DNA of 64,000 bases, taken from contig CM037593.1 in assembly GCA_021018995.1 (NCBI GenBank), positions 39,879,810 through 39,943,809 of the forward strand, written 5' to 3'. Under the pieces are notes generated by a model. The model worked only from the letters and a program-made list of their open reading frames with translations. It was not told the DNA's origin and did no database searches. The first letter of the stretch is position 1. The number at the start of each line of letters is the position of its first letter. The DNA is from Chloranthus sessilifolius (lineage: Eukaryota > Streptophyta > Magnoliopsida > Chloranthales > Chloranthaceae). Both the position numbers and the translations under genes were made by a program. Positions 11,088-22,512 of the stretch are shown here, piece by piece.

Positions 11088-12376
11088 GAAGAGGTTTCAA
11101 ACCCTCTAGAGAAATGCAGAAAAAATTGAACCCCCACATGCAAGAAGTGGTGATGAAATAAGTGGTCAAATTGTTAGACGCTGGAGTCATCTACCCAATT
11201 TCATATTCTGAATGGATGGCACCTACTCAGGTGGTCCCTAAGAAATATGGAATTACTGCGATTAAAACTGATGCTGGTGAGCTTGTTCCAACCAAGGAAA
11301 CCACAGGTTGGAGGGTGTGTATAGACTATCGGAAGCTCAATTTGAAAACCAGAAAAGACCATTTCCCTTTGCCCTTCATTAACCAAATTTTGGATAAGTT
11401 GGCAGGTAAAACTTTTTATTATTTTCTTGATGGATATTCAGGGTATAACCAAATCCCTGTTTACCCACAAGATCAAGAAAAGACAACTTTTACTTGCCCA
11501 TTTGGCACCTTTGCTTACAGAAAGATGCCATTTGGACTGTGTAATGCACATGCAACTTTTTAAAAGTGCATGTATTCTATATTTTCTGACATGATTGAGA
11601 AGTTTCTAGAGATTTTCATGTATGATTTCTCTATTTTTGAGGATAGTTTTAGCCAATGTCTACACCATCTCAACCTTGTGTTACAGAGATGTGAGGAAAC
11701 CAATTTGGTGTTGAGTTGGGAAAAGAGCCGTTTCATGGTCATTCAAGGCATTGTCCTTGACCATGTGGTTTCCCACAGAGACATTGAGGTAGACAAGGCT
11801 AAAGTAGATCTGATTACACATTTTCCCCCACCAAAAATTGTGAAGCAAGTCAGATCTTTCTTGGGGCATGCTAGGTTCTATAGGAGATTCATCAAGGACT
11901 TTAGCAAGATTTCAAAACCTCTTTGCCACTTGTTGTGCCAAGAGGTTCCCTTTGCATTTACTGATGAATGCCTTAGTGCCTTTGAGCTTTTGAAAGGTTG
12001 TTTAACATCTGGACCTATCCTTCAAGCACTTGATTTCTCCTTCCCATTTGAGTTGATGTGTGATGCATCAGACTTTGCTATAGGTGTAGTCTTGGGACAA
12101 AGGAAGGATAAGGCTCCTTGTGTGATTGCTTATGCAAGCAAAATTATGATTGATGCTCAGTTAAATTACACAACAACTGAGAAGGAACTACTGGCAATTG
12201 TCTATGCTTTAGAGAAATTCAAGTCGTATGTATTGGGATCCAAGATAGTGGTATTCACTGACCACTCAACCCTGAAATATCTTTTGTCAAAAAAAGATGC
12301 TAAGCCAAGATTAATCAGATGGATCCTCCTATTGCCGAAGTTTGATCTTGAGATTAAGGACAAAAAAAAGGGTTAA
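11088..12376 (+). pseudogene. Reverse transcriptase and RNase H of RT-1
   Basis: The RT fingers and palm read GWRVCIDYRKLNLKTRKDHF, FLDGYSGYNQIPV and FAYRKMPFGLCNA. The active site is FMYD instead of FMDD, so one catalytic Asp is lost. A stop at 11562 separates two open frames. RNase H keeps its Asp in MCDASD, Glu in TTEKELLA and Asp in [11 protein letters not shown] frameshift lies at about 12370 (an A-run, DKKKG). It once copied element RNA into DNA in the cytoplasmic particle. The FMYD change alone should abolish polymerisation. Confidence 0.85.
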
Positions 12377-13765
12377 AAATGTGGTTACAGACCACTTATT
12401 TAGGATCCTAGTAGAGGAGTTTGATAGGCTGCCTATCAATGATTCTTTTCTTTATGAACAACTATTTGTTATCAGTACCTCAACACCTTGGTTTGCAAAT
12501 ATTGTGAACTACTTGGCAGTGGGTAGGATCCCTCCACACTAGAACAAAATGGAAAAGGATCTTTTTTTTTAACAGATCAGACATTATATGTGAGAGGATC
12601 CATACCTGTTCAAGCATTAGGTAGACTAGGTGGTGAGGAGATGTGTCCCTGATGAAGAATTCCACAGCATGATAACCATGTTTCATGAACAGGCTTGTGG
12701 AGGCCACTTCAGTGGGAACAAAACTACTGCAAAGGTGCTCCAAAGTGGATTTTATTAGCCCACTCTCTTCAAGGATGCCTAGCTTCATTTTAAAACTTCT
12801 GAAAGATGCCAAAAGATGGGAAGTATCTCCAAAAGAAACTCCATGCCTTTACAACTTATACTTGTGATTGTACTTTTTGACATTTGGGGGATTGACTTCA
12901 TGGGTCCTTTCCCTCCTTCCTTTGGATAAAACTATATTCTTGTAGTTGTGGACTATGTGTCCAAATGGGTTGAGGCCATAGCTACAAAAACCAATGATCA
13001 CAAGGTTATCCTCAACTTCTTGAAGGACAACATTTTCTCTAGGTTTGGCACCCCCAAAGCCATCATTAGTGATGGGGGGAGACATTTTTGTAATAGACAG
13101 TTTGAGAACCTCCTTAGAAAGAACTCTATGACACACAGGGTTGCCACCCCATACCACCCACAAACCAGTGGGCAGGTGGAAATTTCAAATAGAGAGATCA
13201 AACACATTTTAGAGAAAACTATGAAAGTGAATAGGAAGGACTGGTTCATGAAGTTACCTGATGATTTGTGGGCTTATAGGACTGCCTATAAGACCCCAAT
13301 AGGGATGTCTCCCTTCAGGCTAGTATATGGAAAGGCATGTCATTTACCAGTAGAGCTTGAGCACAAGGCTTACTGGGATGTTAAAGCAGTGAACATTGAT
13401 CTAACTTCTGCTGACATGCACAGGAAACTCCAACTGTCAGAGTGGGAAGAGCTAAGATTGGAGGCATATTCAAATGCTAAGATGGAGAAAACCAAGCTTT
13501 CAATGACAAGCATCTATTGAGGAAAGAGTTCACAGCTGGCAACAAGGTATAGCTGTTCAACTCTAAGTTGAATTTTTTTCCAGGAAAACTAAGATCTAGA
13601 TGGGAGGGACATTACATAGTTGAGCATGTATCCCCATCTAGAGCTGTTGAAATCAAGGATCCAACAGATGGTAAGATCATGAAAATTAATGATCAAAGGG
13701 TCAAGCTTGCTATTAAAAATTTGGTGGAGGCTGTGATGACCATTCACTATCATGAACCTCCATAA
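12377..13765 (+). pseudogene. Integrase of RT-1
   Basis: The zinc-binding part is degraded: HEQACGGHFSGNKT is present, but one Cys of the CX2C pair before QKMG is lost. The core has IDFMGPF (first Asp), IISDGGRHF (second Asp) and [12 protein letters not shown] (Glu), with 35 residues between the second Asp and Glu, a D,D35E core. The C-terminal part reads LNFFPGKLRSRWEGHYIV and ends HYHEPP at the stop (13765). Stops and frameshifts fall near 12540, 12930 and 13520. It would join element DNA to the chromosome. Confidence 0.85.
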
Positions 13766-14762
13766 CATGTCTGATTTTCAACAATGTATGCTATGTATAA
13801 TAGCTAGTGTGTTTGGTTATTTTTGTTGTTATTTCTATCTCTGTTTCATTTCTTTTTGGCATTGTACATTAATTTTTCCATGTGTGTTTAGTTCCTCATG
13901 CAGGATAAGTAGTCAAATTTGTGGAGTAGACAGAGTTGGAGTGTCAAATCTGGTTGGGGAATGAACTGGGAACTGCTTACAATTCTTTTTAAACTGAAAT
14001 ACAACCTGTCGATAGGTTCTATGAACATGTCGACAGGTTTTGAGAGTTCCCAGTTTGCATTTCAACAAGATATGGAAGCTGTAGAGAGGTGTGAATTAAT
14101 TTTCGATAGGTACTGAAGGTTTTGGTTGAATTCTCCACAGGTTCAAGATACCTATCGAGATGTTCTTGGATCCTCTTGAAGTGATTTTTTTAGAGCCTGG
14201 AAACTGTCGAGAGGATTATCTGTTGAACTCAAAGTGCCTGTCGAGAGGTTTTGTGAACCTCTCGAAATGACTTTTTTTGAAACCTTGGACCTGTCGACAG
14301 GATGGAATGAACCTCTCACGAGGATCAGCTACTTTTTACTCTTTGACAGGTTGCATCAACCTATCGACACCTTACCCCAATCCTGTCAAAGCTCGTTTCC
14401 CATTGCTTTAAACCTAGCGACAACTCCAGTTGCCATTTGACAGCTTGTCCCTGAGCCTTAAGTCTTCTCTGCCAATTTTCCATTTTTCCTTTTTCTCTCT
14501 CTAGCTCATTGGTTGTTACTCCAAATAGCTGGCCATTTTCCCCATTGCTTTAATTCATTAAAAGCTACACTTTGCACCTGGTCTGAGCTGGTTTGGTGTT
14601 GTGCACTTTAAGATCTGAGAAACCCTAGGTTTCTATTAGTAAGCCTCTCTTCTGCTCAACTTTCTGATTTTGGCATTTCATTTGCAAATTGGTGTGGTTA
14701 ATTTGATTGATAAAAAGGGTCTGTGTGGTTATTGTATTTGATTGTGGGAAATTGATTGAGTA
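13766..14762 (+). promoter_or_regulatory. Pre-env spacer of RT-1 with TCGA palindrome array
   Basis: There is no supported ORF. From about 13990 to 14420 there are about ten copies of the family I palindrome, for example ACAACCTGTCGATAGGTTCT, AACATGTCGACAGGTTT, GCCTGTCGAGAGGTTT and ACCTGTCGACAGGAT. Then come ATTGGTT (about 14509), TTAAAAGC (14558-14565) and the env-like ATG at 14763. Motif type and order match the LTR promoter, so it may drive the env-like ORF (inference). Confidence 0.55.
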
Positions 14763-17626
14763 ATGACTGGTCAAGAGGATACCTTGGCTAATCTTTTCAA
14801 AGCACCCTCCAAATCCGCCACCAAAGCTACTAGGAAATCCAGTAGGCAACCCACAAAGGCTAAGGAAACCCCACCTGCAAAGAGAAAATTGGTCATGGAT
14901 GAAGCTGAGAAAACTGTCAAACCTAGGAAGGCTAAGAAATCTAAGAAGGCCTAAATCAGTGAAGAATTTGTTGAGGAGGCCCCTGAGCCTAACATTGTGC
15001 TTGAGTGTAACCTTGGGGCTGTGCCTGAAATCCCTAAGCCTGATCCTAACCCTGAAGTCCCTGTGAACAGATCCACTCCAGATGAATTTGTGGATGCATT
15101 AGGCCTGATCTCAGAAACAACTGTGGAAACCCCTTATTTTTCTAAGGAGAAGGATTGTAAGGCCACAATGGACTATTTGGTGAAGGCAGGTTTGACACCA
15201 TTGATGACCCCATTGAATGAAAATCTTACCCTAGGCTTGTCAAGCTGTGGTATCAGAACCTGAGGATGGGGACCAAGCAAGGTTCAACTGAGCCTTGTCT
15301 TGTGACTTTAATTGATAACTAAGAGCTTGTGGTGGACTATAGAGTTATTGGATTGACATTGGAGGTCCCATCAGTTTATGATACAATTTATGGGTTAGGA
15401 GCACCTGAGAGTGTGCCTTTTAAAACTATGGCTAGACACCTAACTCAGGGCATTGTGGGGTCTGGGGACTCAATAATGAGAAGAGATTTAAACCCTAGCA
15501 TGCTCTTCTTTGATTCCATTTTGAAAAAGAACATTTATGTCAGTGGACATCAGCAGGACCCCAATAGTGGATGCCCTATATTTTTTCTCCAAGGGCCAAT
15601 TTATAAATGCTGCTCATTTGGTGTTTAAGGCCATGGTGGATGCAAATGAGAAATGTAGGAAAGTATAGGCCTCACCAGGGCTACCCTACAGCAGGCTCAT
15701 TACTTCCTTGCTCAAGAGAAAATAATTTGAGTTTAAAGAGGATGAGGAAGTTGAGAAGGTGACTCCTAAAGTATTTGAGAAGAGGGCCTGGTTTCCCAAT
15801 AGGACTCTCATTGGGAAGAGCAAGAGCAAATATGTGGAGAGTCCTGAAAAAGAGGCACCTCAGGTGGCCAACTCTGCAGCTGCACCTGTGATTCCCCCAG
15901 CCATACCAGTCAGCTCATCAGCTGAAGCTGGGACTTCTACATATGCTGCTCCAAGTTGGGAACCTCCACATGACTCCTCTGCACCCTCAATCATCCTCTC
16001 CATTGATTTGATTTTACCTATGGAAAGTTCCTCTGATGCCAGCCTCACCATCCCTCCCTCTATCACACCATCCATCTCAGTTTCCTTACCTTTCATTCCA
16101 GTTTCAATTCCCCCTAGCAGCTCAACCATCCCCTCCACTATTACCACCTCCACACCACTCTCAACTCCTTTCACCATAGACCCCATCCTTACCTTACCTT
16201 CCTTACCCATCACATCAACCCACAAGAGAAAGTCTAAGCCTACCCCCTAGCCAGCCCATCCATCTCAGCTGCTGAACCCTCAAGCCCCCACCAAACCCCA
16301 TCAGCTGAACAAGCCATCCCTTCCCCACCATCCATGTCCTTTGACATTGACCCTACCTTTTCCCTCTCACCCCACACACCCAAGACCAGATAATCAGTGA
16401 GGGGTATTCATCTTTGATGCAGTCTATCATGGACAATATTGAGCACGAGTACTCCCCACGACCAGATTCTCCACATCCCACCTCTCCATAGCCTATCCAT
16501 TTACAGACAACCCCCACCCCATCTTTTCACCATGCCCACACTTTCCCATTTCAGCCAATTCCTCCAATTCAATCCACAACCCTTGCCACAACACCTGACC
16601 CCCTACCCCATATCCTCAACCTATTACTTTCCCTTCAATCCCAAGTCATGGCCAATAACCAAACCCAAACATCCATAGAGGTCACATTCCAAGCCATGAA
16701 TCCCACACTCCAAAACCAATCCTCCCTTCCAACTAGCCTCCAAGCCATCCACTCCACCTTGACACTTTTAACCCAACCATCCCATCAACTAGCTATCCCT
16801 ACACCCACCCATTTACCTCCTCCACTCCCTTCTCCTATTGTACCTATCCCTGAAGCTCCTTGTCCTACCTTTACCACTGCCTCCACCCAAACTAACCCTG
16901 AACCTAAAGTTGAATTCCCCAGCCCATTCCCTCTACTTCTACCCCACCCATGCCATCATCTATTACCCCTCTAGAGCTGGATGGCCCTACTTCTCCTGCT
17001 GATCAGCCCATCCTACCTGCTTCCTTTAATCTCATGCCTCCATACTATACACTCCTCATAGCCATGCAAGCCAATGCCTATATTAAGAGAGATGTACTTA
17101 AAGGCATGGCTAACCTGAGAACCACAGTGAAGCAGCCTCTGCTCGACCAAATAAAATTTCTACAAGTGACCTACAAGTTGGAGAAGAAAAAGACAAAGAA
17201 GGGTTGGCAGGAAATTATGGTGCAGTACACCCAGGAGAAGAATAGAGCTGAGGGCCAGGAGGATGTGATAAAGGCCCTGCAGGTACAGCTGAGAGTAGCA
17301 GAGAACAAAGCTTATGATTATGGGGTGACTATTGTCACCTTGTAGAAGAACTTAACTAAACAGACTGACTAGGAGTTAGCTAAGGCTGTTTCCAAAGAAT
17401 TAAACCCTGATGCACCTCAAATGGAAACAACTCCTCAACCAAAGGAGCCTAGCATCAAAATCAAGGAGCCCCCTTCCAAGCCAAAGCCACCCCTATAAAG
17501 AATAACACCTCCAGGACTAGAAAAACTTCATCCACAAGGTCCCAGTCCACTACTGCTACTTAGAAGAAAGCAAAGGGTAAAGGACACCAAGATCCACTTG
17601 AGGCTGCAGAGGAGTCAGATGGTTAG
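14763..17626 (+). pseudogene. env-like ORF of RT-1
   Basis: This is the family I version of the ORF between pol and the 3' LTR. The N-terminus is basic (RKSSRQPTKAKE, KPRKAKKSKKA). A conserved block follows with YFSKEKDCKATMDYLVKAG, then TMARHLTQGIVGSGDSIMRR and LKKNIYVSGHQQ. A long Pro/Ser/Thr-rich region comes next (about 15850-16970). A Lys/Glu-rich helical part (IKRDVLKGMANL to VAENKAYDYGVT, about 17070-17340) has heptad-like spacing. A basic tail ends AAEESDG. Stops and frameshifts occur at 14953, 15260, 15667, 16250 and 17344. No signal peptide or transmembrane helix is seen, so 'envelope' is a positional label only. Confidence 0.75.
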
Positions 17627-19409
17627 AGTTGTACAGTTAGGATCTTTTCGCATAATCTCTTTGTAGATCACTTTCCTTTTCATTGTATAAATTTTGGTGT
17701 TATTACTAGAATTTCTCTTGAGTCTATTTGTTGTGATTTTCTTGTTGTCTTTCTGTTTGATTGTTTGCTTTCTTATTTGTTTGTGTGTTATGATTTATAC
17801 TTGTTCTTATTTTGTTTATGTATTTGTGTTCTTTGTTTAGCTTAGTGTTTAATTGTTTATTTTTCTTTCCTTGCTTATCTGTGTATGTTTTTCCCTTGCT
17901 GCACATGCCTTTATCTTTGAATTAGTGAGGACACTACTCATCATAGGTCTGGGGGTGTGGTAGGTCTACCAATAGCGTAGTTAATGTTAGTGCAGCTATA
18001 TTAAGAAAAATGTGTGAAGATAAAGGAAACTCCCACCTGATTTTTTTTTGGAAAAGAGGAAATAAAAAACTTTTTTAAACTGAAATGTGTTGTAGCTTTA
18101 ACATTTTCATGAAGCAAATATTAGGAATTTTTCAAAAATGAGTACTTAGTGAACTTGAAAAATGTGTTGTAGCTTTAACATTTTCAAGTTGAAACAGCTT
18201 GACAGTACTCATGACATTGAGGATATGATGTAAGGCCATTCCTTGGACAGTTTGAGCCTAAAATTTCCCACCATTGAACTACCCATGATACACAACATTT
18301 GAGCCTTAGAAATCCAAATTTTTCGTTGATAAAAACTAGAGAATTTGAACCCAAAACCTCTTGACCTATTTCAGTTCACCCTCAATCTGAGAAATCAGGA
18401 AATAGAAGGAGAAGTAAGGTTAAAAGAGCAAGGGTTAACAATTTGGTAAAAGAAAAAAATACATTTGAAGGCAAGTGTGATGTATAGTTGTGGCATTCCA
18501 ACCCATAAAAAGAAAAATGAAAAAAAAAAGTACAAAAAGAAAAAGCAAAACAAAAATATGAGAAAAAGGTCATTACATTAGATATTTTGGACAAGAAGAA
18601 GCTAGCCACTTTGGCTATAAAAATTCAAAAAGAAGATGGAACTGTGCTGAAAAGAGGAAGGTGTACATGTCACCTCCTTACTCTACTGATTTCTCAATTT
18701 TGAATCCTTCCTTACCCTTTTATTCTTTATAAACCTCACCCATAAGCCACATTACAACCCAATAAAAAGACCCTACTGATCTGAAAATTGATTGAGCTGT
18801 CATGTAGAGATGAGGATTTGTTCAATCTATGGTGAAAAGAGTTAGAGAATTTCATAAATTAGAGCAATGCCTATGCCCATGCTTGCAGTCCTATTTGAGG
18901 GCTATAACTACTCTTGAGTTGTGTGAAATGATGCACCCTTCTATTTTTGTTGTGAGTAACAGCCCTGGTGAGCTTTGGGTCTGATATTAGGTTTGATGGG
19001 GGCATTATCAAAACATGATTCTCAACTTAATAGTAAGCTTTGCATTAATTTGCATACAAAATGCCTTGACATGAGCAGATTGACTGTGAAGGAATTACAA
19101 CAGAATTTTAGTTTTGAACTGCCATATTTTTGCTGAGAATCCTCTAAAACAGAATGGACAAGGTGTGGAATGAATTTTATGTTGCTTGAATTTTTGTTTT
19201 AACATGCTGCATTAATATTAACTGAGTCATTGGAGAAGTTTGTGGGTAACTTTACTAAAAACCCTCAGGAGACTTCACTCCTCCACTAGGGATCACCTAG
19301 GGGTTTAAAAGGCTTGATGCATACGCTAAATGCATTTGTGTTCCCTATGAAAGTGGCATTTTTCATTTTCAATAATTATTTTTACTTTCTCCTTTGCTAA
19401 GGGACTAGC
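17627..19409 (+). other. 3' spacer of RT-1, non-coding
   Basis: It has no credible ORF. It shares many short blocks with the 3' spacers of family II elements RT-7 and RT-8. Examples are an A-rich purine stretch (about 18480-18570), GTAATGTGGCTTATGGG-type sequence in complement, and GGAGACTTCACTCCTCCACTA just before the purine tract. Two 27-bp direct repeats (18083-18109 and 18160-18186, core GTTGTAGCTTTAACATTTTC) lie 77 bases apart. Confidence 0.6.
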
Positions 19410-19429
19410 AAAGCTTAGATTTAGGGGTG
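19410..19429 (+). other. Polypurine tract of RT-1
   Basis: AAAGCTTAGATTTAGGGGTG ends directly at the LTR start. The same GGGGTG end precedes the LTR in RT-7 and RT-8. It is the expected plus-strand DNA primer site. Confidence 0.7.
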
Positions 19430-19799
19430 TGTTAAGCAGTGAAAAGTATCATTTTCACCTCCTAACCTGACCTTTGGTGGACCTTTGAGCTGACTAATAA
19501 TGTGTTTTGAGTGTATTTTGTAAATAAGCAATAAATCGTAAGCTTAGTGCAGACATCCACTTAAAATAGCCAAAGAAGCAATTTGCTGCTCAACATGTGA
19601 CCTTACAGCCCAAAGGCTAGCCAATGAAGCAGTCCACAAGAGCCTTAGAAGTTCATGAGTTTGTCTTTAGCCCAACTGGGAATGCATGAGGCTGAGTATG
19701 ATTGCAAGGAATGAGGATTGAATCCACCAAGAGGTGGCTGAGTGTTGAACAAGAGAAGAACAACACACTAGAGATGTGTGCCAATAGTGGAAGCACAAG

Positions 19800-20315
19800 A
19801 GTAAACCTATCGAGAGGTTACCTTTAGCTGTCGAGAGGATCTGATGCCTAAAAGCCGACATGTTGAGAGGTTCTAAAGTGAAATAGTGAAGAGATCGAGA
19901 AGATGATAAAAGCTGTCGAGAGGTTGGAAGTGCAGTAAAAGATCCTGTCGACACCTTACCTGAAGGTGCAGGGGTAGTCGAGGGCTTCCAAGTACATCTC
20001 GAGAGGTTTAGCAGAACCTGTCGAGCAGTCCAAGACAACCTATCGAGAGCTCAGTGGTAGATTGTATAACAAGTCGACTAGTTGATTATAACCTGTTGAG
20101 AAGATGAATGGAGAAATGGACAGAACGGTGAAAAGGGCTGCCAATCCTGTTGAGATGTTTTCAATCCTATCGAAAGCCACACAGATTCTGTCGACAAATC
20201 ATCCAATCCTATCGATTAGTGCAATTCAACTCCTCGAGAGGTTTCCAAACCTATCAAAATAAAGAGCAAGCAGGTTGAGAACCTATCAAGAGGTTCTCTG
20301 AACCTCTCGACAGTC
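19800..20315 (+). promoter_or_regulatory. TCGA palindrome array in the RT-1 LTR
   Basis: About fifteen copies such as AACCTATCGAGAGGTTA, AGCTGTCGAGAGGAT, CATCTCGAGAGGTTTA, AACCTATCAAGAGGTTC and AACCTCTCGACAG. Spacing is 20-60 bases and the array lies immediately upstream of the CCAAT/TATA pair. The half-sites ACCT and AGGT flank a TCGA centre. Confidence 0.6.
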
Positions 20316-20542
20316 AAACTGGGAACTTCTCATGGCCCTTTTTCAGCAGCTGCCAACCTCCAAAGTTTGTGCACACTTCCCAAAGCATGTCAGCGACCCT
20401 TAGGGTTTTTATGGTACTCAACGGAGCATGAATGGAAACCCTAACTACCTGACATGTACTTACTAGTTGGGGAGCAATGGGAGAAAGGCTTCTAAAAGAG
20501 AAATCAGCCATATCAGCATAACAAAATTATTCTCTTGAGCTC

Positions 20543-20588
20543 TGATTGGCTAAAATAAATCTGAGGACAAAGGAGGAGAGTATAAAAG
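20543..20588 (+). promoter_or_regulatory. CCAAT and TATA elements of the RT-1 LTR
   Basis: TGATTGGCT at 20543-20551 and TATAAAAG at 20581-20588, the family I U3 core promoter arrangement. Confidence 0.65.
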
Positions 20589-21030
20589 CTTAAAGAAATT
20601 ACAGAGCAAGGGATCCAGAATTGGAGAGAACTAGAGCTTCGCTCAAGATCTATTTTCCCACCAAAAACTCCCTCTCTCTTCCTTCTTCTTCCATTCTCTC
20701 TTTAGCCAATCATGGTTGTCTAAACTCCTTTTAGTAGTTAGGGTGAAGTCTAGAGCTGTAAATTGAGAGTTTCAGAGGCTTGTAAAGGATTGTATGTTGC
20801 ATAGCTTGTAGATCTGAGCACAATAGGATTGTAAGTTGTATTATTATAATATAATTGTAGTTTTTAAAGGTAATTCTAATCTACATTTCAGTTCATCATA
20901 TTTGATTTTCCTAGATTGGATACTCCTATGGATGCTAGCTAGAAATGGGGAGCTTGTAGCCTGATACCCACAGCATCTGTAATAGTTTACCTGTTCCAAT
21001 CAAGATCAATAGATTGGAACAATCTCTGGG

Positions 21031-21062
21031 ATGATTTGTGTCCAATAGAAGGGCAGATTATA
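21031..21062 (+). other. Decayed copy of the conserved LTR hairpin (RT-1)
   Basis: It aligns with the LTR-3 hairpin (ATGATTTGT, then GGGCAGATTAT), but the CCA/TGG step and part of the stem are mismatched. It is followed by the usual AACCTTAGGATTGC. Confidence 0.45.
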
Positions 21063-21488
21063 ACCTTAGGATTGCTTTGATCCATTGGTGGAGAGTGGAT
21101 TCTTATACCTAGCATCTGAGCTTGTAGCCAGATGGAGGATTATTATAGATCTGTCCTCTACATTGCCTTTAATTCCTTTGATTTTCAGTAAAAGACCAAA
21201 ACCCCTAGCTTTTGTTCTCCATCTTTTGAATTTTCATCTTTTCTCTATCTCCCCTCATCTCTGTGTTTGATCAGACCTAGATCACTTGCATTTAACTTTT
21301 ATAGTTTGTAGTAAAAGTGACAAATCTTAAAACCTCTCCTCTTTCCTATTTTAATTTAGCGAAATTAGGATAGAGTGCTAGATCTACCATAGATATGGAG
21401 ATTTACTAGAGTTAAATGACATTTTCCTATGGACATACTCTTACTTACCTTTTAAAACTTGCTGCAACAGCCCTGGTTCTTGCAGGAC

Positions 21489-22512
21489 TGGTTGCTCACC
21501 TTAATTCCATACATCTGTAATTTGCGCCTTTTAATTGGCTGTTTTTAATCATATATTAATTGCAAGGTGGGCAACACAACATACGCCCTTTTTTAGGTGT
21601 TTAATCAAATTGCCCGCCAATTTCTTGGTACTTAATTGCTTTGAGTCGGTCACCAACTCAGTGAGCGATCGACCAACTTGCTTAGTGAGTTTTCTAGTTC
21701 TAACAATGTTTGAACTAATTGCGCACCTATTTTGGGGTGCACAATCCGATTAAGCATTTCATTTGAAGCGTTTAATTGATGAAGCTTTGGGTCAAGGACT
21801 GTAAGACTAGGTCGGGCGTAGGCCAATTGCGCGTCAGTGGTGGGGCGCTCAATCCGATCGCACGTGCCATGGTGGACGCGTGATCGAGTCTCGAAGTGGT
21901 CTGGGAAAGGAAGTTTGGTCTGAAAGGGGGACTAATTGCACGTTTGTTGTTTTGCATGTAATCAAATTGCGCATGTGGTTTTTGGCCCATAATTTGGGGT
22001 TGTCCGGGTCCGATCGGGTCTGAAATGCAAGACTACTGTTTTTATTTGTATTTCGACTATATACTATTGTTTCAGTATATAGTCTCCCTACGTTGGGACC
22101 TGAGCCATAGAGCTATTATTTCAGCCTACGTTCAATCATGTACTATTGTTTCAGTGCATGGTTCCAAGTTAGGGTCAGGGGGTATGAAATGTCAGACTAT
22201 TATTTCAGTCTATATTTTGACTATATACTATTGTTTCAGTATATAGTCTCCCTATGTTGGGATCTGAGCCATAGAGCTATTGTTTCAGACTGTGTCCAAC
22301 CATGTACTATTGTTTTAGTGCATGGTTCCCACGTTAGGGTTATAAGGCCTGAGCCACAGAGCTATTGTTTCAGCCTGTGTCTAGCCATATACTATTGTTT
22401 CAGTATATGGTCCTACAATGGGGTAAAGGGGGTCAAAGGTTGACCGAATAGATTTGTATATTCTGAGAGGGTAAAATGGGGTTGTCTACACTTGGTGGAT
22501 TTTTATTGTACA
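21489..22512 (-). repeat. LTR of RT-4
   Basis: The left border is fixed by the break in the RT-1 LTR and would give an LTR end GGTGAGCAACCA. The right border is less sure. One start is TGTACAATAAAAATCC, directly after the purine-rich TCATGGGGCA (22513-22522 in complement). The other is TGTAGACAACCCC at 22490. The LTR contains a hairpin array near its 5' side and GC-rich CpG-bearing sequence near 21790-21900. Confidence 0.55.
22055..22411 (-). repeat. Array of nine hairpins with near-invariant loop in the RT-4 LTR
   Basis: Inverted repeats flank an 8-base loop, ATTGTTTC on the plus strand (three variants ATTATTTC, ATTATTTC, ATTGTTTT). Units: 22055-22084 (11-bp stem GACTATATACT), 22106-22130 (A-bulged GCT type), 22134-22163 (AATCATGTACT, paired with T.G steps), 22194-22211 (AGACT), 22219-22248 (same as unit 1), 22270-22294, 22298-22327 (AACCATGTACT), 22355-22379 (CACAG plus bulged A plus GCT), 22384-22411 (CCATATACT). 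Stems differ between units but pairing is mostly kept. The array is also a higher-order repeat of about 165 bp (unit 1 to unit 5). Confidence 0.8.

Larger units (their letters stand above)
10048..21488 (+). mobile_element. RT-1: Athila-type family I element, oldest layer; 5' part outside the window
   Basis: The plus-strand order is gag-protease remnant, RT, RNase H, integrase, pre-env spacer, env-like ORF, 3' spacer, purine tract and 3' LTR. The 5' LTR and gag lie left of RT-2, outside the window. The 3' LTR is cut near its end by RT-4. RT-2 and RT-4 are inserted in it, and every other element lies inside one of those two, so RT-1 predates the rest. Only the env-bearing, pol-complete family I layout can be read here, although each ORF is broken. 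Confidence 0.85.
19430..21488 (+). repeat. 3' LTR of RT-1, cut near its end by RT-4
   Basis: It starts TGTTAAGCAGTGAAAAGTAT and matches the RT-2 LTR. It stops about 110-130 bases short, right after CTTGCAGGAC, where RT-4 begins. It contains the TCGA array, inverted CCAAT, TATAAAAG, a decayed hairpin copy and a poly-T-rich R/U5 part. Confidence 0.85.

Noticed and set aside
21772-21990. 72-codon minus-strand ORF in the RT-4 LTR
   Set aside because: It sits inside a GC-richer LTR part with no recognisable motif; chance ORF.
22030-22420. Regularly recurring ATTGTTTC unit resembling a CRISPR-like repeat array
   Set aside because: Spacing is irregular, the repeat core is about 8 bases, flanks are palindromic and the setting is a plant LTR. 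It is a hairpin array.
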